From contig NZ_JBITLV010000001.1 of assembly GCF_044465595.1 (NCBI RefSeq), positions 186,001-250,000 of the forward strand: a stretch of DNA of 64,000 bases, given 5' to 3'. Positions within the stretch are counted from its first letter, which is position 1; every line of letters begins with the position of its first letter. Positions 1-8,899 of the stretch are shown piece by piece. The notes beneath the pieces were generated by a model. That model had not been told where the DNA came from and searched no databases. It saw only the letters and a list, made by a program, of their open reading frames with translations. Position numbers and translations under genes: made by a program. Origin of the DNA: Spongisporangium articulatum (GTDB lineage Bacteria; Actinomycetota; Actinomycetes; Actinomycetales; Kineosporiaceae).

Positions 1-1
1 G

Positions 2-721
2 GACACCCAGAAGAACACGGTGTACGCCTTCGCCCGGCAGTACGGCGTGGGCACCCCCGAGGACTTCGCCCTGCTGCTGGGCCGGCACTTCGTGAACTCG
101 GTGCCGGAGATCACCGGCGCCCGGATCGCGATCGACGCCTACAGCTGGGACCGGATCACGGTCGGCGGCGTGGAGCAGCCGACCTCGTTCGTCCGGGGCA
201 GCGGGGAGCGGCGGACGACGATCGTGCAGCTGGACGGCGACGACTTCTGGGTCGTGTCGGGGCTTTCCGACCTGGTGGTGCTGAAGACCGACGGCTCCGA
301 GTTCGTCGGCTTCCCCAAGGACCAGTACACGACATTGCCCGAGGAGACCGAACGGATCCTGGCCACGTCGGTCACCGCGCGCTGGCGCTACAGCGACGAG
401 GCGGCGTACTCCGAGATCTACGCGCCGATCCGCAAGACGCTGATCGAGACGTTCTCGACCACGTACAGCAAGGCACTGCAGCAGACCCTGTACGCGATGG
501 GAAGTGCGGTACTGGAGCAGTTCTCCGAGGTGGCGGAGATCCGGTTGTCGATGCCGAACAAGCACCACTACGTGTGGAACATGGAGCCCTACGGGCTGGA
601 CAACCCGTACATCGTGTTCCAGGCGGGTGACCGGCCCTACGGCCTGATCGAGGCCGTGGTCTCGAAGGACGACGCCCCGCCCGCCGGGCGCGCGTGGGAC
701 GGCGTGCCCGGGTTCGTGTAG
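2..721 (+). CDS. pucL: Urate oxidase (uricase), 3' part; 5' end outside window
   Basis: Cofactor-free urate oxidase, converting urate to 5-hydroxyisourate in purine breakdown. The frame is open from the window edge and begins with DTQKNTVYAFAR, a conserved internal uricase segment, so the true start lies upstream; a GTG at 20 is only an internal valine codon. Two tunnelling-fold halves are visible. The active-site segment MPNKHHYVWNM carries the Asn/His pair expected to contact urate and oxygen. The protein ends with GFV and no further domain. The allantoinase and allantoicase genes about 5 kb downstream support the pathway role. Confidence 0.95.
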   Translation, partial: DTQKNTVYAFARQYGVGTPEDFALLLGRHFVNSVPEITGARIAIDAYSWDRITVGGVEQPTSFVRGSGERRTTIVQLDGDDFWVVSGLSDLVVLKTDGSEFVGFPKDQYTTLPEETERILATSVTARWRYSDEAAYSEIYAPIRKTLIETFSTTYSKALQQTLYAMGSAVLEQFSEVAEIRLSMPNKHHYVWNMEPYGLDNPYIVFQAGDRPYGLIEAVVSKDDAPPAGRAWDGVPGFV

Positions 722-1900
722 TCAGGCACCCTCGACCAGCGGCACCGCGGGCCGTTCGCCGATGGCCGTGCGGTAGTGCCCGATCAGCTCGTCCCCCAAC
801 GCTTCCCAGCTGCGGTGCTCGACGCCGGAGCGGGCGGCCAGGGACATCCGGGCCCGCAGCAGCGGGTCACCGGCGATCGTCGCGACGGCTGCGGCGAGCC
901 CCGCGTCGTCCTCGGGTTCGTAGAGCAGTCCGTTGACGCCGGGGCGGACGAGATCGAGCGGGCCACCGCAGCCCGGGGCCACCACCGGCAGCCCGGAAGC
1001 CTGTGCCTCCTGGAGGGTCTGGCCGAAGGTCTCCTCGGTTCCGGTGTGCACGAACACGTCGAGCAGCGCGTAGGCGTCGGCCAGCCGGTCGCCGTCGAGC
1101 CAGCCGAGGAACGTGGCGTCCTGCCGGCGCAGCGCCCGTTCGACCGTCGCGCGGGCCGGGCCGTCCCCACCGACCACGAGCTTGACACCGGGGACGTCGG
1201 CCAGGGCCGCCAGCCGCTCGACGCGCTTCTCCGGCGCCACCCGGCCGATGTACCCGACGATCGTCTCTCCGTGGGGCGCCATCGCCTTTCGCGCGGCCAC
1301 CACCCCGGGCGCCACGCGCCGCCCGGGCCGGAAGCGGTCGCCGTCCACCCCGCGGGCCCAGTGCCGCAGCCGCGGCACGGCGTGCGACTCCAGCGCCGAC
1401 AGCGTCGCGGTGGAGGGGGCCAACGTGAGGTCGGCTGTCGCGTGGATGCGCCGGACCCAGCGCCAGGCCAGCCCCGACAGGGCACCCAGGTGGTAGGTCT
1501 TCGCGAAACCGGCCACGTCGGTCTGGAACACCGCCACCGCAGGCAGTTCCAGCCGGGCGGCGGCGCGCGCCCCGCGGGCGCCGAGGACGAACGGGGAGGC
1601 GAGGTGGACGACGTCGGGCGCGAACGAGCGCAGGGTGCGGCGCAGCGCGGGCGTGGGCAGGCCCACCGGGAACTGCCGGAACCGCACCGCCGGAACCGTG
1701 ACCACCGGTGCCCCGGCGTAACTCTCGGGCGCCGGGCCCGGACAGACCACGACGGCGTCGTGGCCGCGGGCCCGCAGGTGTTCGAGCACCCGGCACACGC
1801 TGGTGGTGACGCCGTTGCGGGTGGGGAGGAAGGACTCGGTGACCACCGCGACCCGCAGCCGCCGGCCCGGGGCGAGGTTCTGGACGTCGTCGCGTCGCAT
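722..1900 (-). CDS. GT4-family glycosyltransferase (mannosyltransferase-like)
   Basis: Retaining GT-B glycosyltransferase of about 392 aa, probably using a nucleotide sugar such as GDP-mannose for cell-envelope glycolipids or glycans. The N-terminal Rossmann domain starts RLRVAVVTESFLPTRNGV, typical of GT4 enzymes. The C-terminal donor domain has GYIGRVAPEKRVERL and an EX7E-type segment, EETFGQTLQEAQASGLPVV. The ATG at 1900 (MRRDDVQ) was chosen because the longer open frame upstream has no family-like sequence. It is convergent with urate oxidase: its stop directly follows that of the oxidase. Acceptor and exact sugar cannot be read from the sequence. Confidence 0.88.
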   Translation of the reverse strand: MRRDDVQNLAPGRRLRVAVVTESFLPTRNGVTTSVCRVLEHLRARGHDAVVVCPGPAPESYAGAPVVTVPAVRFRQFPVGLPTPALRRTLRSFAPDVVHLASPFVLGARGARAAARLELPAVAVFQTDVAGFAKTYHLGALSGLAWRWVRRIHATADLTLAPSTATLSALESHAVPRLRHWARGVDGDRFRPGRRVAPGVVAARKAMAPHGETIVGYIGRVAPEKRVERLAALADVPGVKLVVGGDGPARATVERALRRQDATFLGWLDGDRLADAYALLDVFVHTGTEETFGQTLQEAQASGLPVVAPGCGGPLDLVRPGVNGLLYEPEDDAGLAAAVATIAGDPLLRARMSLAARSGVEHRSWEALGDELIGHYRTAIGERPAVPLVEGA

Positions 1901-2100
1901 GGGCCCAGGTTCTCCAGCCCCGGTGACACGCGGGTGGCGCCTGGGCCAGAGGTGGACGACGACTCGGTGCGCGGCGGTGACCGGGGTGTGAACGGCTCGT
2001 CGCGAGACCTTTCTCGGCACCTGGAACGGGCCTATCCTCGTGACTGTCTGCAGCAGCACGGGCGCCCGTCGACACCGCGAACCCCGATGGCGAGGTCCCG

Positions 2101-2406
2101 ATGGCCGTTGACTCGAGTTACTTCGTGGACCACTCGTCCACCGCACTGAACCCGACCCTGCGCAAGGCGCTCGAGAACCTGCTCGTCGCCGTCGACGCGG
2201 CCGGTCTGGGCGACCACCCGGGCCTCGCGTTCCGGGTCACCGCCGTGCAGGCCGAGCTCACCCGCACCGGCCCGGCGTCGTTCCGGACCCGGCAGGAACT
2301 GGCCCGACTGGCCCGCTACACGGCCCGGCTGGCCGGTGACGTGCCCGGCCTGCAGGCCGTGGCGAGCGCGTCGCGGCGTCTCGAGCAGCGGTGCAGCCCA
2401 GGCTGA
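2101..2406 (+). CDS. Small hypothetical protein
   Basis: A 101-aa protein, predicted mostly helical, with no recognised domain, membrane segment or signal peptide. The ATG is preceded by a weak GAGGT-like ribosome site. It lies between the divergent glycosyltransferase and the malate synthase and is read in the same direction as the latter, with a 116-bp gap. Composition fits its neighbours. It could be a lineage-specific gene; function unknown. Confidence 0.5.
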   Translation: MAVDSSYFVDHSSTALNPTLRKALENLLVAVDAAGLGDHPGLAFRVTAVQAELTRTGPASFRTRQELARLARYTARLAGDVPGLQAVASASRRLEQRCSPG

Positions 2407-2522
2407 TCACCCGTGCGGACGGGTCTCGGATCGACAACGGGCTCGGCCCGAGCCTGCAGCCGAAACCTGGGTAGGGAACAATCTGTGAGGTCCGGGTCGG
2501 GCCTCGAGATTGGTGTGAATCC

Positions 2523-4115
2523 GTGAGCAGCGGTACTGCGGTGGACGGGGTCCACGTGGCCGGGCCGGCCGTCGAGGGCGAGGAACTCGTCCTCACGGAC
2601 GGGGCCCTGGCCTTCGTGGCCGACCTCGTGCGGACGTTCCGCCCCCGGCGCGACGAGCTGCTCGCGCTGCGGACGGTCCGGCGCGAGGAGTACTCCGCGG
2701 CGGGCGGTCCCAACTTCCTGACCGAGACCGAGGGCGTGCGCCAGGACCCGTCGTGGCGATGCGCGGAGGCGCCCGCCGCACTGCGCGACCGGCGCGTCGA
2801 GATCACCGGCCCGACCGACGCCAAGATGGCCGTCAACGCGCTGAACGCCGGTGCGAAGGTGTGGCTGGCCGACCTGGAGGACGCGAACACCCCGCACTGG
2901 CGCAACGTCGTCGGCGGGCAGGTCACGCTGTGGCACGTCGCGCGCCGGTCGCTGGAGTTCACCCAGGCCGACGGCAAGCACTACGCCCTGAACCCGGAAT
3001 CGGCGACGACGACCGTCGTCCGGCCGCGCGGCTGGCACCTCGACGAACGGCACGTGCAGGTGGACGGCGCCCCCGCCGTGGGGGCGCTGGTCGACTTCGG
3101 GCTGCACTTCTTCCACAACGCGCACCAGCTCGTCGAGCGCGAGGCGGGCCCTTACTACTACCTGCCGAAGATGGAGAGCTATCTCGAAGCCCGGCTCTGG
3201 GACGAGGTTTTCACGTACGCGCAGGAAAAGCTCGGCATCCCGGTCGGGACGGTCCGGGCCACCGTGCTGATCGAGACGCTGCCCGCCGTGTTCCAGATGG
3301 AGGAGATCCTCTACGAACTGCGCCGGCACATCAGCGGGCTGAACGCGGGCCGCTGGGACTACCTGTTCTCGGCCATCAAGACGCTGCGCGACGCCGGCCC
3401 GCGGTTCGTGCTGCCCGACCGCGCCTCGGTGTCGATGACGGCGCCGTTCATGCGCGCGTACACGGAACTGCTGGTCTCGACCTGTCACCGGCGGGGTGCG
3501 TTCGCGATGGGCGGCATGGCGGCGTTCATCCCCAGCCGCCGCGACGCGGAGGTGAACGAGCGGGCCTTCGCCCAGGTGCGGGCCGACAAGGAGCGCGAGG
3601 CCGGCGACGGGTTCGACGGTTCCTGGGTCGCGCACCCCGACCTGGTGCCCGTGGCGCTGGCGGTCTTCGACGCGCAGCTCGGCGAGAGGCCCAACCAGCT
3701 GGACCGGCTGCGCGACGACGTCTGGGTCGAGCGTGACGACCTGCTGAACTTCGCCGCCACCCCGGGCGAGGTGACCGAGGCCGGGCTGCGGGTCAACGTG
3801 TCGGTGGCTCTGCAGTACCTGGGCGCGTGGCTCGACGGGCTGGGCGCGGTGGCCATCCACAACCTGATGGAGGACGCCGCCACCGCCGAGATCAGCCGGT
3901 CCCAGCTGTGGCAGTGGCTGCGCTACGGCACGGTGCTCGACTCGGGCGCGGTCGTCACCCAGGAGCTGGTGGAGAAGGTCCTGGCCCAGGAGGCGGCAGC
4001 GCTGACCGGCACCACCCCGCACCTGGAGGAGGCCCGGGCCCTGTTCGCCAAGGTCGCCCTGGACGAGGAGTTCGCCGACTTCCTCACCCTGCCCGCCTAC
4101 GACCTGATCGACTGA
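2523..4115 (+). CDS. aceB: Malate synthase A
   Basis: Condenses glyoxylate with acetyl-CoA to malate. The 530-aa length matches the A-type enzyme. Visible signatures are KMESYLEARLWDEVF, the metal-binding region ATVLIETLPAVFQMEEILYE with its conserved Glu, GLNAGRWDYLFS with the second acidic ligand, and the catalytic Asp in MEDAATAEISRSQLW. Start is GTG at 2523 (VSSGTAVDG). No isocitrate lyase is in the window; the gene instead leads an apparent run with a CitE-like lyase, allantoinase and allantoicase. This suggests it consumes glyoxylate released from ureidoglycolate. Confidence 0.96.
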   Translation: MSSGTAVDGVHVAGPAVEGEELVLTDGALAFVADLVRTFRPRRDELLALRTVRREEYSAAGGPNFLTETEGVRQDPSWRCAEAPAALRDRRVEITGPTDAKMAVNALNAGAKVWLADLEDANTPHWRNVVGGQVTLWHVARRSLEFTQADGKHYALNPESATTTVVRPRGWHLDERHVQVDGAPAVGALVDFGLHFFHNAHQLVEREAGPYYYLPKMESYLEARLWDEVFTYAQEKLGIPVGTVRATVLIETLPAVFQMEEILYELRRHISGLNAGRWDYLFSAIKTLRDAGPRFVLPDRASVSMTAPFMRAYTELLVSTCHRRGAFAMGGMAAFIPSRRDAEVNERAFAQVRADKEREAGDGFDGSWVAHPDLVPVALAVFDAQLGERPNQLDRLRDDVWVERDDLLNFAATPGEVTEAGLRVNVSVALQYLGAWLDGLGAVAIHNLMEDAATAEISRSQLWQWLRYGTVLDSGAVVTQELVEKVLAQEAAALTGTTPHLEEARALFAKVALDEEFADFLTLPAYDLID

Positions 4116-4179
4116 CAGCCCCCACGGATATACGAGGGCGTTTACCGGGCCGTGACCACGGTGGGCGACAATCGCAGGC

Positions 4180-5448
4180 GTGCCCCTGGACGACGCCTTC
4201 CTCGCCGAACTGGCCGACGTCCTCGCGCCCGCCGACGCCCGGGCGGCCCGGTTCACGGGTGAGGCGCCGACCCGGCAACCGGTCCACACGCTGTACGTCC
4301 CGGCCGACCTGTTCCGCGCGGGCACCCCGGCGAAGTACGGCGAGCTGGCCTCGGCGCTGCTCGACGAGCACGAGACGTCGCTGGCCGACGCGCTCGCGCT
4401 GAGCCCGTCCGAGCTGGTCGAGGTGGTCCCCCGGGTCCGGCACAAGCTGACCTTCCAGCCGGTCGAGGACCTGCGGGTCGACTTCGAGGACGGGTACGGC
4501 CTCCGCCCGGACGACGAGGAGGACGCCGCGGCGACCGCGGCGGGCCGCGCGCTGGCCGAGATGGCCGCACCCGCCGTCCCGGAGACCCCCGACGGGCCGT
4601 TCACGGCCCCGCCGCTGCTGACCGGGGTCCGGGTCAAGGGACTGCAGCGGGCGACCCGAGACCGGGGGCTGCGCACCCTCGACCTGGTGATCGGCGCGGC
4701 CCAGGAGGCCGGCGGCCTGCCGGACCGGTTCGTCGTCACGCTGCCCAAGGTGGGCCACGTCGCGGAGGCGGAGGCCGGCGCGCGCCTGGCCGAGAAGCTG
4801 GAGCAGGTGCACGGGCTGCGGGCGGGCGCCGTCCGGCTCGAGTTCCAGATCGAGGTGCCGCAGGCGATCGTCGCCCCCGACGGCACGGCCGAGGTGGCCA
4901 AGCTCGTGCACGCGGCCCGGGGCCGGTGCGAGGGGTTGCACTACGGGACGTATGACTTCAGCGCGGCCGCCGGGGTGGTCGCGGGTGAGCAGAGCCTCGA
5001 GCACCCGCTGGCCGACCACGCCAAGGCGGTCATGCAGCTGGCCGCCGCGCAGACCGGGGTGCGGGTCAGCGACGGCTCGACGAACGTCGTCCCGACCGGT
5101 TCGCCGGACGACGTGGCCGCGGCCTGGGCGCTACACGCACGCCTGGTCGACCGCGGGCTGCGGCGCGGGCTGTACCAGGGCTGGGACCTGCACCCGGGCC
5201 ACCTGGTCACCCGGTACGCGGCCACCTACGCCTTCTACCGCGAGCAGCTGCGGACGAGCGCCGCCCGGCTGAGGGCGTACACGACCAAGGCGAGCGCCGG
5301 CGTCCTGGACGAGCCGGCGACCGCGCAGGCGCTCAGTTCCGCGGTGCTGCGGGGGCTCGACTGCGGGGCCTGCGATGCCGAAGAGGTCTCCGAGGCGACG
5401 GGACTGGACCGGGCGGCGCTGCTCGGCCTGGCCCGCCGCGTCGTGTAG
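4180..5448 (+). CDS. CitE/HpcH-HpaI-like aldolase/lyase (DUF6986-type)
   Basis: A 422-aa member of the PEP/pyruvate TIM-barrel superfamily. The core runs from RVKGLQRATRDRGLRTLDL through TLPKVGHVAEAEAGARLAEK, LEFQIEVPQAI (the Glu is the likely metal ligand) and LHYGTYDFSAAAG (Asp ligand), like CitE/HpcH enzymes. I associate this actinobacterial family with DUF6986; its substrate is not known to me. GTG at 4180 follows GACAAT by 7 nt, so a leaderless internal start is possible. It lies 64 bp after malate synthase and 18 bp before allantoinase. A role in C2/C4 acid or glyoxylate handling is inferred. Confidence 0.75.
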   Translation: MPLDDAFLAELADVLAPADARAARFTGEAPTRQPVHTLYVPADLFRAGTPAKYGELASALLDEHETSLADALALSPSELVEVVPRVRHKLTFQPVEDLRVDFEDGYGLRPDDEEDAAATAAGRALAEMAAPAVPETPDGPFTAPPLLTGVRVKGLQRATRDRGLRTLDLVIGAAQEAGGLPDRFVVTLPKVGHVAEAEAGARLAEKLEQVHGLRAGAVRLEFQIEVPQAIVAPDGTAEVAKLVHAARGRCEGLHYGTYDFSAAAGVVAGEQSLEHPLADHAKAVMQLAAAQTGVRVSDGSTNVVPTGSPDDVAAAWALHARLVDRGLRRGLYQGWDLHPGHLVTRYAATYAFYREQLRTSAARLRAYTTKASAGVLDEPATAQALSSAVLRGLDCGACDAEEVSEATGLDRAALLGLARRVV

Positions 5449-5466
5449 GAACAGAAGGAGAGGCCC

Positions 5467-6807
5467 ATGCTCGACCTGGTCTTCAAGGCCCCGCGGGTGA
5501 TCACCGTCGTCGGTGAGGTCGCGCGCAGCATCGGCGTGCAGGACGGGAAGATCGTCGCGATCGAACCGCTCGAGGCCGGGCTCGAGGCGGAGCAGGTCGT
5601 GCAGCTGCGCGACGACGAGGTGCTGCTGCCCGGCCTGGTCGACACGCACGTGCACATCAACGAGCCGGGCCGCACCGAGTGGGAGGGCTTCCACTCGGCG
5701 ACCCGGGCGGCGGCCGCCGGTGGCGTCACGACGGTCATCGACATGCCCCTGAACAGCATCCCACCGACCACGACGGTCGAGGCGCTGGCGGTCAAGCGGC
5801 AGGCCGCCGAGGGAAACGTGTTCGTGGACACGGGTTTCTGGGGTGGCGCCGTACCGGACAACCTCGATCAGCTGCGGCCGTTGCACGACGCGGGCGTGTT
5901 CGGGTTCAAGTGCTTCCTGCTGCACTCGGGCGTCGACGAGTTCCCCCATCTGAACACCAAGCAGATGGAGGAGGCCCTGCAGCACATGCACGACTTCGGC
6001 GCGCTGATGATCGTGCACGCCGAGAACTCCGACGCGATCGACCGGGCGCCGTCCGCCGAGGGCGAGCGGTACCGGAAGTTCCTGGCCTCCCGGCCGCGCG
6101 GGGCCGAGAACATGGCGATCGCCGAGGTGATCGAGGCCGCCCGGTACACCCGGGCCCGCGTGCACGTGCTGCACCTGTCGAGCTCGGACGCGCTGCCCAT
6201 GCTCGCGAGCGCGCGCCGGGACGGCGTGCTGATCACCGTCGAGACGTGCCCGCACTACCTGAGCTTCTCGTCGGAGCTGATCCCCGACGGCGCGACGCAG
6301 TTCAAGTGCTGCCCGCCGATCCGCGAGTCGGGCAACCGGGACCTGCTCTGGCAGGGGCTGAAGGACGGGATCATCGACTGCATCGTGTCCGACCACTCGC
6401 CGTCCACGCCCGACCTGAAGCGGTTCGACATCGGCGATTTCGGGGTGGCCTGGGGCGGGATCAGCTCGCTTCAGCTGGGCCTGCCGGCGATCTGGACGCA
6501 GGCCAAGGTGCGCGGGTTCTCGCTGGTCGACGTCACCGAGTGGATGGCCGCCCGGACGGCGCGGCTGGCCGGCCTGGCTCGCAAGGGCCGGATCGCGCTC
6601 GGCTACGACGCCGACTTCTGCCTGTTCGCCCCCGACGAGGCGTCGGTGGTCGACGCGAGCAAGCTGTACCACCGGCACGCCGTCACGCCCTACGAGGGGC
6701 TGCCCCTGGCCGGGGTGGTCCGCCGCACCTGGCTGCGTGGGGAACCGCTCGACCTGACCGAGGGTGCCGTGCCGCGCGGCCGCCTGCTGAGCCGAGGAGA
6801 CGCATGA
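5467..6807 (+). CDS. allB: Allantoinase
   Basis: Hydrolyses allantoin to allantoate. A 446-aa amidohydrolase with the binuclear-metal signature DTHVHINEPGRTEWEGF (HxH), GFKCFLLHSGVDEFP with the probable carboxylated Lys, IVHAEN, VLHLSS and the metal Asp in CIVSDHSPSTPDLKRF. The tail LARKGRIALGYDADFCLF is the usual end of the barrel. ATG at 5467 follows AGAAGGAGAG. Its stop overlaps the allantoicase start (ATGA), so translation is probably coupled. Confidence 0.96.
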   Translation: MLDLVFKAPRVITVVGEVARSIGVQDGKIVAIEPLEAGLEAEQVVQLRDDEVLLPGLVDTHVHINEPGRTEWEGFHSATRAAAAGGVTTVIDMPLNSIPPTTTVEALAVKRQAAEGNVFVDTGFWGGAVPDNLDQLRPLHDAGVFGFKCFLLHSGVDEFPHLNTKQMEEALQHMHDFGALMIVHAENSDAIDRAPSAEGERYRKFLASRPRGAENMAIAEVIEAARYTRARVHVLHLSSSDALPMLASARRDGVLITVETCPHYLSFSSELIPDGATQFKCCPPIRESGNRDLLWQGLKDGIIDCIVSDHSPSTPDLKRFDIGDFGVAWGGISSLQLGLPAIWTQAKVRGFSLVDVTEWMAARTARLAGLARKGRIALGYDADFCLFAPDEASVVDASKLYHRHAVTPYEGLPLAGVVRRTWLRGEPLDLTEGAVPRGRLLSRGDA

Positions 6808-7952
6808 GCTCGCCCCTGTCCGAACCGATCGACCTGGCCTCCAGCGCGATCGGGGGCCGCGTCGTCTACGCCAACGACGAGCTGTTCGCCGACCGGCGGC
6901 ACCTGATCCGCCCCGAGCCGTCGGCCTGGCAGCCGGACACCTACGGCCCGGACGGCAAGATCTACGACGGCTGGGAGACCCGGCGCCGCAGAGACGGCGG
7001 GGAGCGCGACTTCGCCATCGTCCGGCTGGGGGCGCCCGGGGTGCTGCGCTCGGTGGTCGTCGACACCGCGCACTTCCGCGGCAACTACCCGCCCTACGCG
7101 TCGCTCGAAGGGCTGGCCGGCGAGGGCCACCCGATCGCGCAGGAGGCGCCGGAGGGCGCCTGGACGACGCTGGTGGAGAAGTCGGCGCTGAAGGGCGACA
7201 GCGAGAACTCGTTCGACGTCGTCAACCAGAACCGCTGGTCGCACGTGCGGCTGTCGATCTACCCCGACGGCGGCGTGGCCCGGTTGCGGGTGCTGGGCGA
7301 CGTCGTCCCCGACCCGCGGCTGCTGACCGGCACCGTCGACCTGGCCGCGCTGTGGCACGGCGGGCGGGTCGTGGGCGCGTCGAACATGTTCTACGGCTCG
7401 GCGGGGAACCTGATCCGCCCGGGTGAGACCCGCACCATCGGGGAGGGCTGGGAGACGGCCCGGCGGCGGGACGGCGGGCACGACTGGGTGCTGTTCCAGC
7501 TCAGCGGCGCGGGCCGCATCCGGCGCGCGGAGATCGATACGACGCACTTCACGGGCAACGCGCCGGGCGAGGTGCGGCTGGTCGGCGTCGACGGCCGGGT
7601 CAACGCGCTGGAGGACGCGTCGGCGTGGCACGAGCTGATGCCGCGTACGCGGCTGCGGCCCGACACGCTGCACCGGTTCGTCATCCGGTCGGAGGCCGTG
7701 ACGCACGTGCGGATGGAGGTGTTCCCCGACGGCGGCATGTCGCGCGTGCGGTTGTTCGGCGAACTCGAACCCGACGCCCTCGAAGGCGTGATGCTGCAGT
7801 GGTTGCGCACCGTCCCGTCGTCGCAGCTCAACGAGGTGCTCGGCGCCGTCACGGGGTTGACGGACGAGGAGAACGCGGCGATGCGTCACCGCCGACCGTT
7901 CCCTCCCTCAAGCGGCGTGCCCGCAGCTGTGCGAAGCTACCTCCTCGACTGA
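6804..7952 (+). CDS. alc: Allantoicase, with an extra C-terminal tail
   Basis: Cleaves allantoate to ureidoglycolate and urea. The 382-aa protein shows the internal duplication of the family: SAIGGRVVYANDELFADRRH...YDGWETRRRRDGG...DTAHFRGNYP is repeated as LWHGGRVVGASNMFYG...EGWETARRRDGG...DTTHFTGNAP. After the second jelly-roll the protein continues about 50 residues (WLRTVPSSQLNEVL to the end). This tail resembles the first helices of OHCU decarboxylase, which is fused to allantoicase in some bacteria; the rest of that domain is absent. Start overlaps the allantoinase stop. Confidence 0.94.
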   Translation: MSSPLSEPIDLASSAIGGRVVYANDELFADRRHLIRPEPSAWQPDTYGPDGKIYDGWETRRRRDGGERDFAIVRLGAPGVLRSVVVDTAHFRGNYPPYASLEGLAGEGHPIAQEAPEGAWTTLVEKSALKGDSENSFDVVNQNRWSHVRLSIYPDGGVARLRVLGDVVPDPRLLTGTVDLAALWHGGRVVGASNMFYGSAGNLIRPGETRTIGEGWETARRRDGGHDWVLFQLSGAGRIRRAEIDTTHFTGNAPGEVRLVGVDGRVNALEDASAWHELMPRTRLRPDTLHRFVIRSEAVTHVRMEVFPDGGMSRVRLFGELEPDALEGVMLQWLRTVPSSQLNEVLGAVTGLTDEENAAMRHRRPFPPSSGVPAAVRSYLLD

Positions 7953-7979
7953 ACGCATGCGGGGACGGCGAGGCCACGG

Positions 7980-8501
7980 ATGAGCATCGAGCCCGACACC
8001 AAGGACTGGACCTGGGTCCTCGAACGCCCTTGCGCCGAATGCGGTTTCGACGCTATGAAGCTGCGGCGCGACTGGATGGCGTCGGATGTGCGCCGCTACG
8101 CCGCGGACTGGCAGCTGGTGCTGATCCGCCCTGACGTGCGCAGACGCCCGATGCCCGAGACCTGGTCGGCACTCGAGTACGGCTGCCACGTGCGGGACGT
8201 GTTCCGCGTCTTCGGTGCGCGCACCGAGATGATGCTGACCGAGCACGACCCCACGTTCCCCAACTGGGACCAGGACGAGACGGCGATCAAGGACCGCTAC
8301 CCGATCCAGGACCCGGTGGACGTGGCCCGCGAGCTGCTCGAGGCCGCGCAGGTGCTCGCGCACCGGCTGTCCGGGGTCACCGGTGCGCAGTGGTCGCGGA
8401 CCGGGCGGCGGTCGAACGGCTCGCAGTTCACGGTCGACACCCTGACCCGGTACATGCTGCACGACGTCGAGCACCACCTCTGGGACGTCGGCCGTCCCTG
8501 A
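7980..8501 (+). CDS. DinB-like four-helix protein (putative metal-dependent enzyme)
   Basis: A 173-aa protein resembling the DinB/mycothiol-dependent enzyme fold. TWSALEYGCHVRDVFRVFGAR in the first half and MLHDVEHHLWDVGRP at the end supply histidines in the spacing expected for the single metal site. A CAEC pair sits near residues 18-21. ATG at 7980 lies 27 bp after allantoicase, so it may be read through from that operon. Members act as thiol S-transferases or isomerases in actinobacteria; the substrate here is unknown. Confidence 0.7.
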   Translation: MSIEPDTKDWTWVLERPCAECGFDAMKLRRDWMASDVRRYAADWQLVLIRPDVRRRPMPETWSALEYGCHVRDVFRVFGARTEMMLTEHDPTFPNWDQDETAIKDRYPIQDPVDVARELLEAAQVLAHRLSGVTGAQWSRTGRRSNGSQFTVDTLTRYMLHDVEHHLWDVGRP

Positions 8502-8557
8502 CCTTCCCGGGCTCCGGAGGCCTGTGGATAACTTCGGGAAGGCTCCGTGGGAGCCCC

Positions 8558-8563
8558 TACCGT
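8558..8563 (+). promoter_or_regulatory. Leaderless -10 element (TACCGT)
   Basis: TACCGT is followed by exactly 7 nt and then the ATG at 8571. This is the spacing at which actinobacterial transcription would start on the A of the start codon. No Shine-Dalgarno-like sequence lies between. It supports the 8571 start and a separate promoter for the two genes that follow. Confidence 0.5.
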
Positions 8564-8570
8564 GGAACGC

Positions 8571-8894
8571 ATGAGCTTCCTACGGGTGGACACCGAGTCG
8601 GTGCTGGGTCTGGTCGCCGCGCTGCGCGCGGCCCAGGCGGAGGCGCGCGCCGTGGCGCGCTCGCCGCAGTTGCTGTGCGACTCGTTCACGGCGGCGGGGG
8701 CCGGGCCCGAGGGCGGGGCGGTAGCGGGCGCTGGGGCCGCCTTCGTCGCGGCCTGGGGCGAGGCGCTGGACGACGCCACGCACCAGCTCGAGTGGGTCGC
8801 CTCGGCCTTCGAGCTGGTCGTGCAGGCCTACGAGGGTGTCGAGTCCGCGGTGACCGACAGCCTCGTCGGTCGGTCCGTGGGCGCGACGGGCTGA
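8571..8894 (+). CDS. Small helical protein, WXG100-like partner candidate
   Basis: A 107-aa protein, almost entirely predicted helix and alanine-rich. It has an AWGEALDDATHQLEWVASAFE hairpin-like stretch and no signal peptide or membrane segment. Size, composition and position 5 bp before a WXG-type protein fit an ESX/WXG100-superfamily chaperone or partner, as found before type VII secretion substrates. The exact WXG motif is not clear, so the call rests mainly on context. A TACCGT -10 element 7 nt upstream suggests a leaderless transcript. Confidence 0.55.
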   Translation: MSFLRVDTESVLGLVAALRAAQAEARAVARSPQLLCDSFTAAGAGPEGGAVAGAGAAFVAAWGEALDDATHQLEWVASAFELVVQAYEGVESAVTDSLVGRSVGATG

Positions 8895-8899
8895 ACCCG

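Noticed and set aside
776..2149. Long plus-strand open frame opposite the GT4 glycosyltransferase
   Set aside because: Arg/Gly/Pro/His-rich low-information translation; it is the antisense shadow of a clear GT4 gene.
2316..4901. Minus-strand open frame of about 860 codons
   Set aside because: Antisense to malate synthase and the CitE-like gene; no domain-like sequence, a by-product of high GC.
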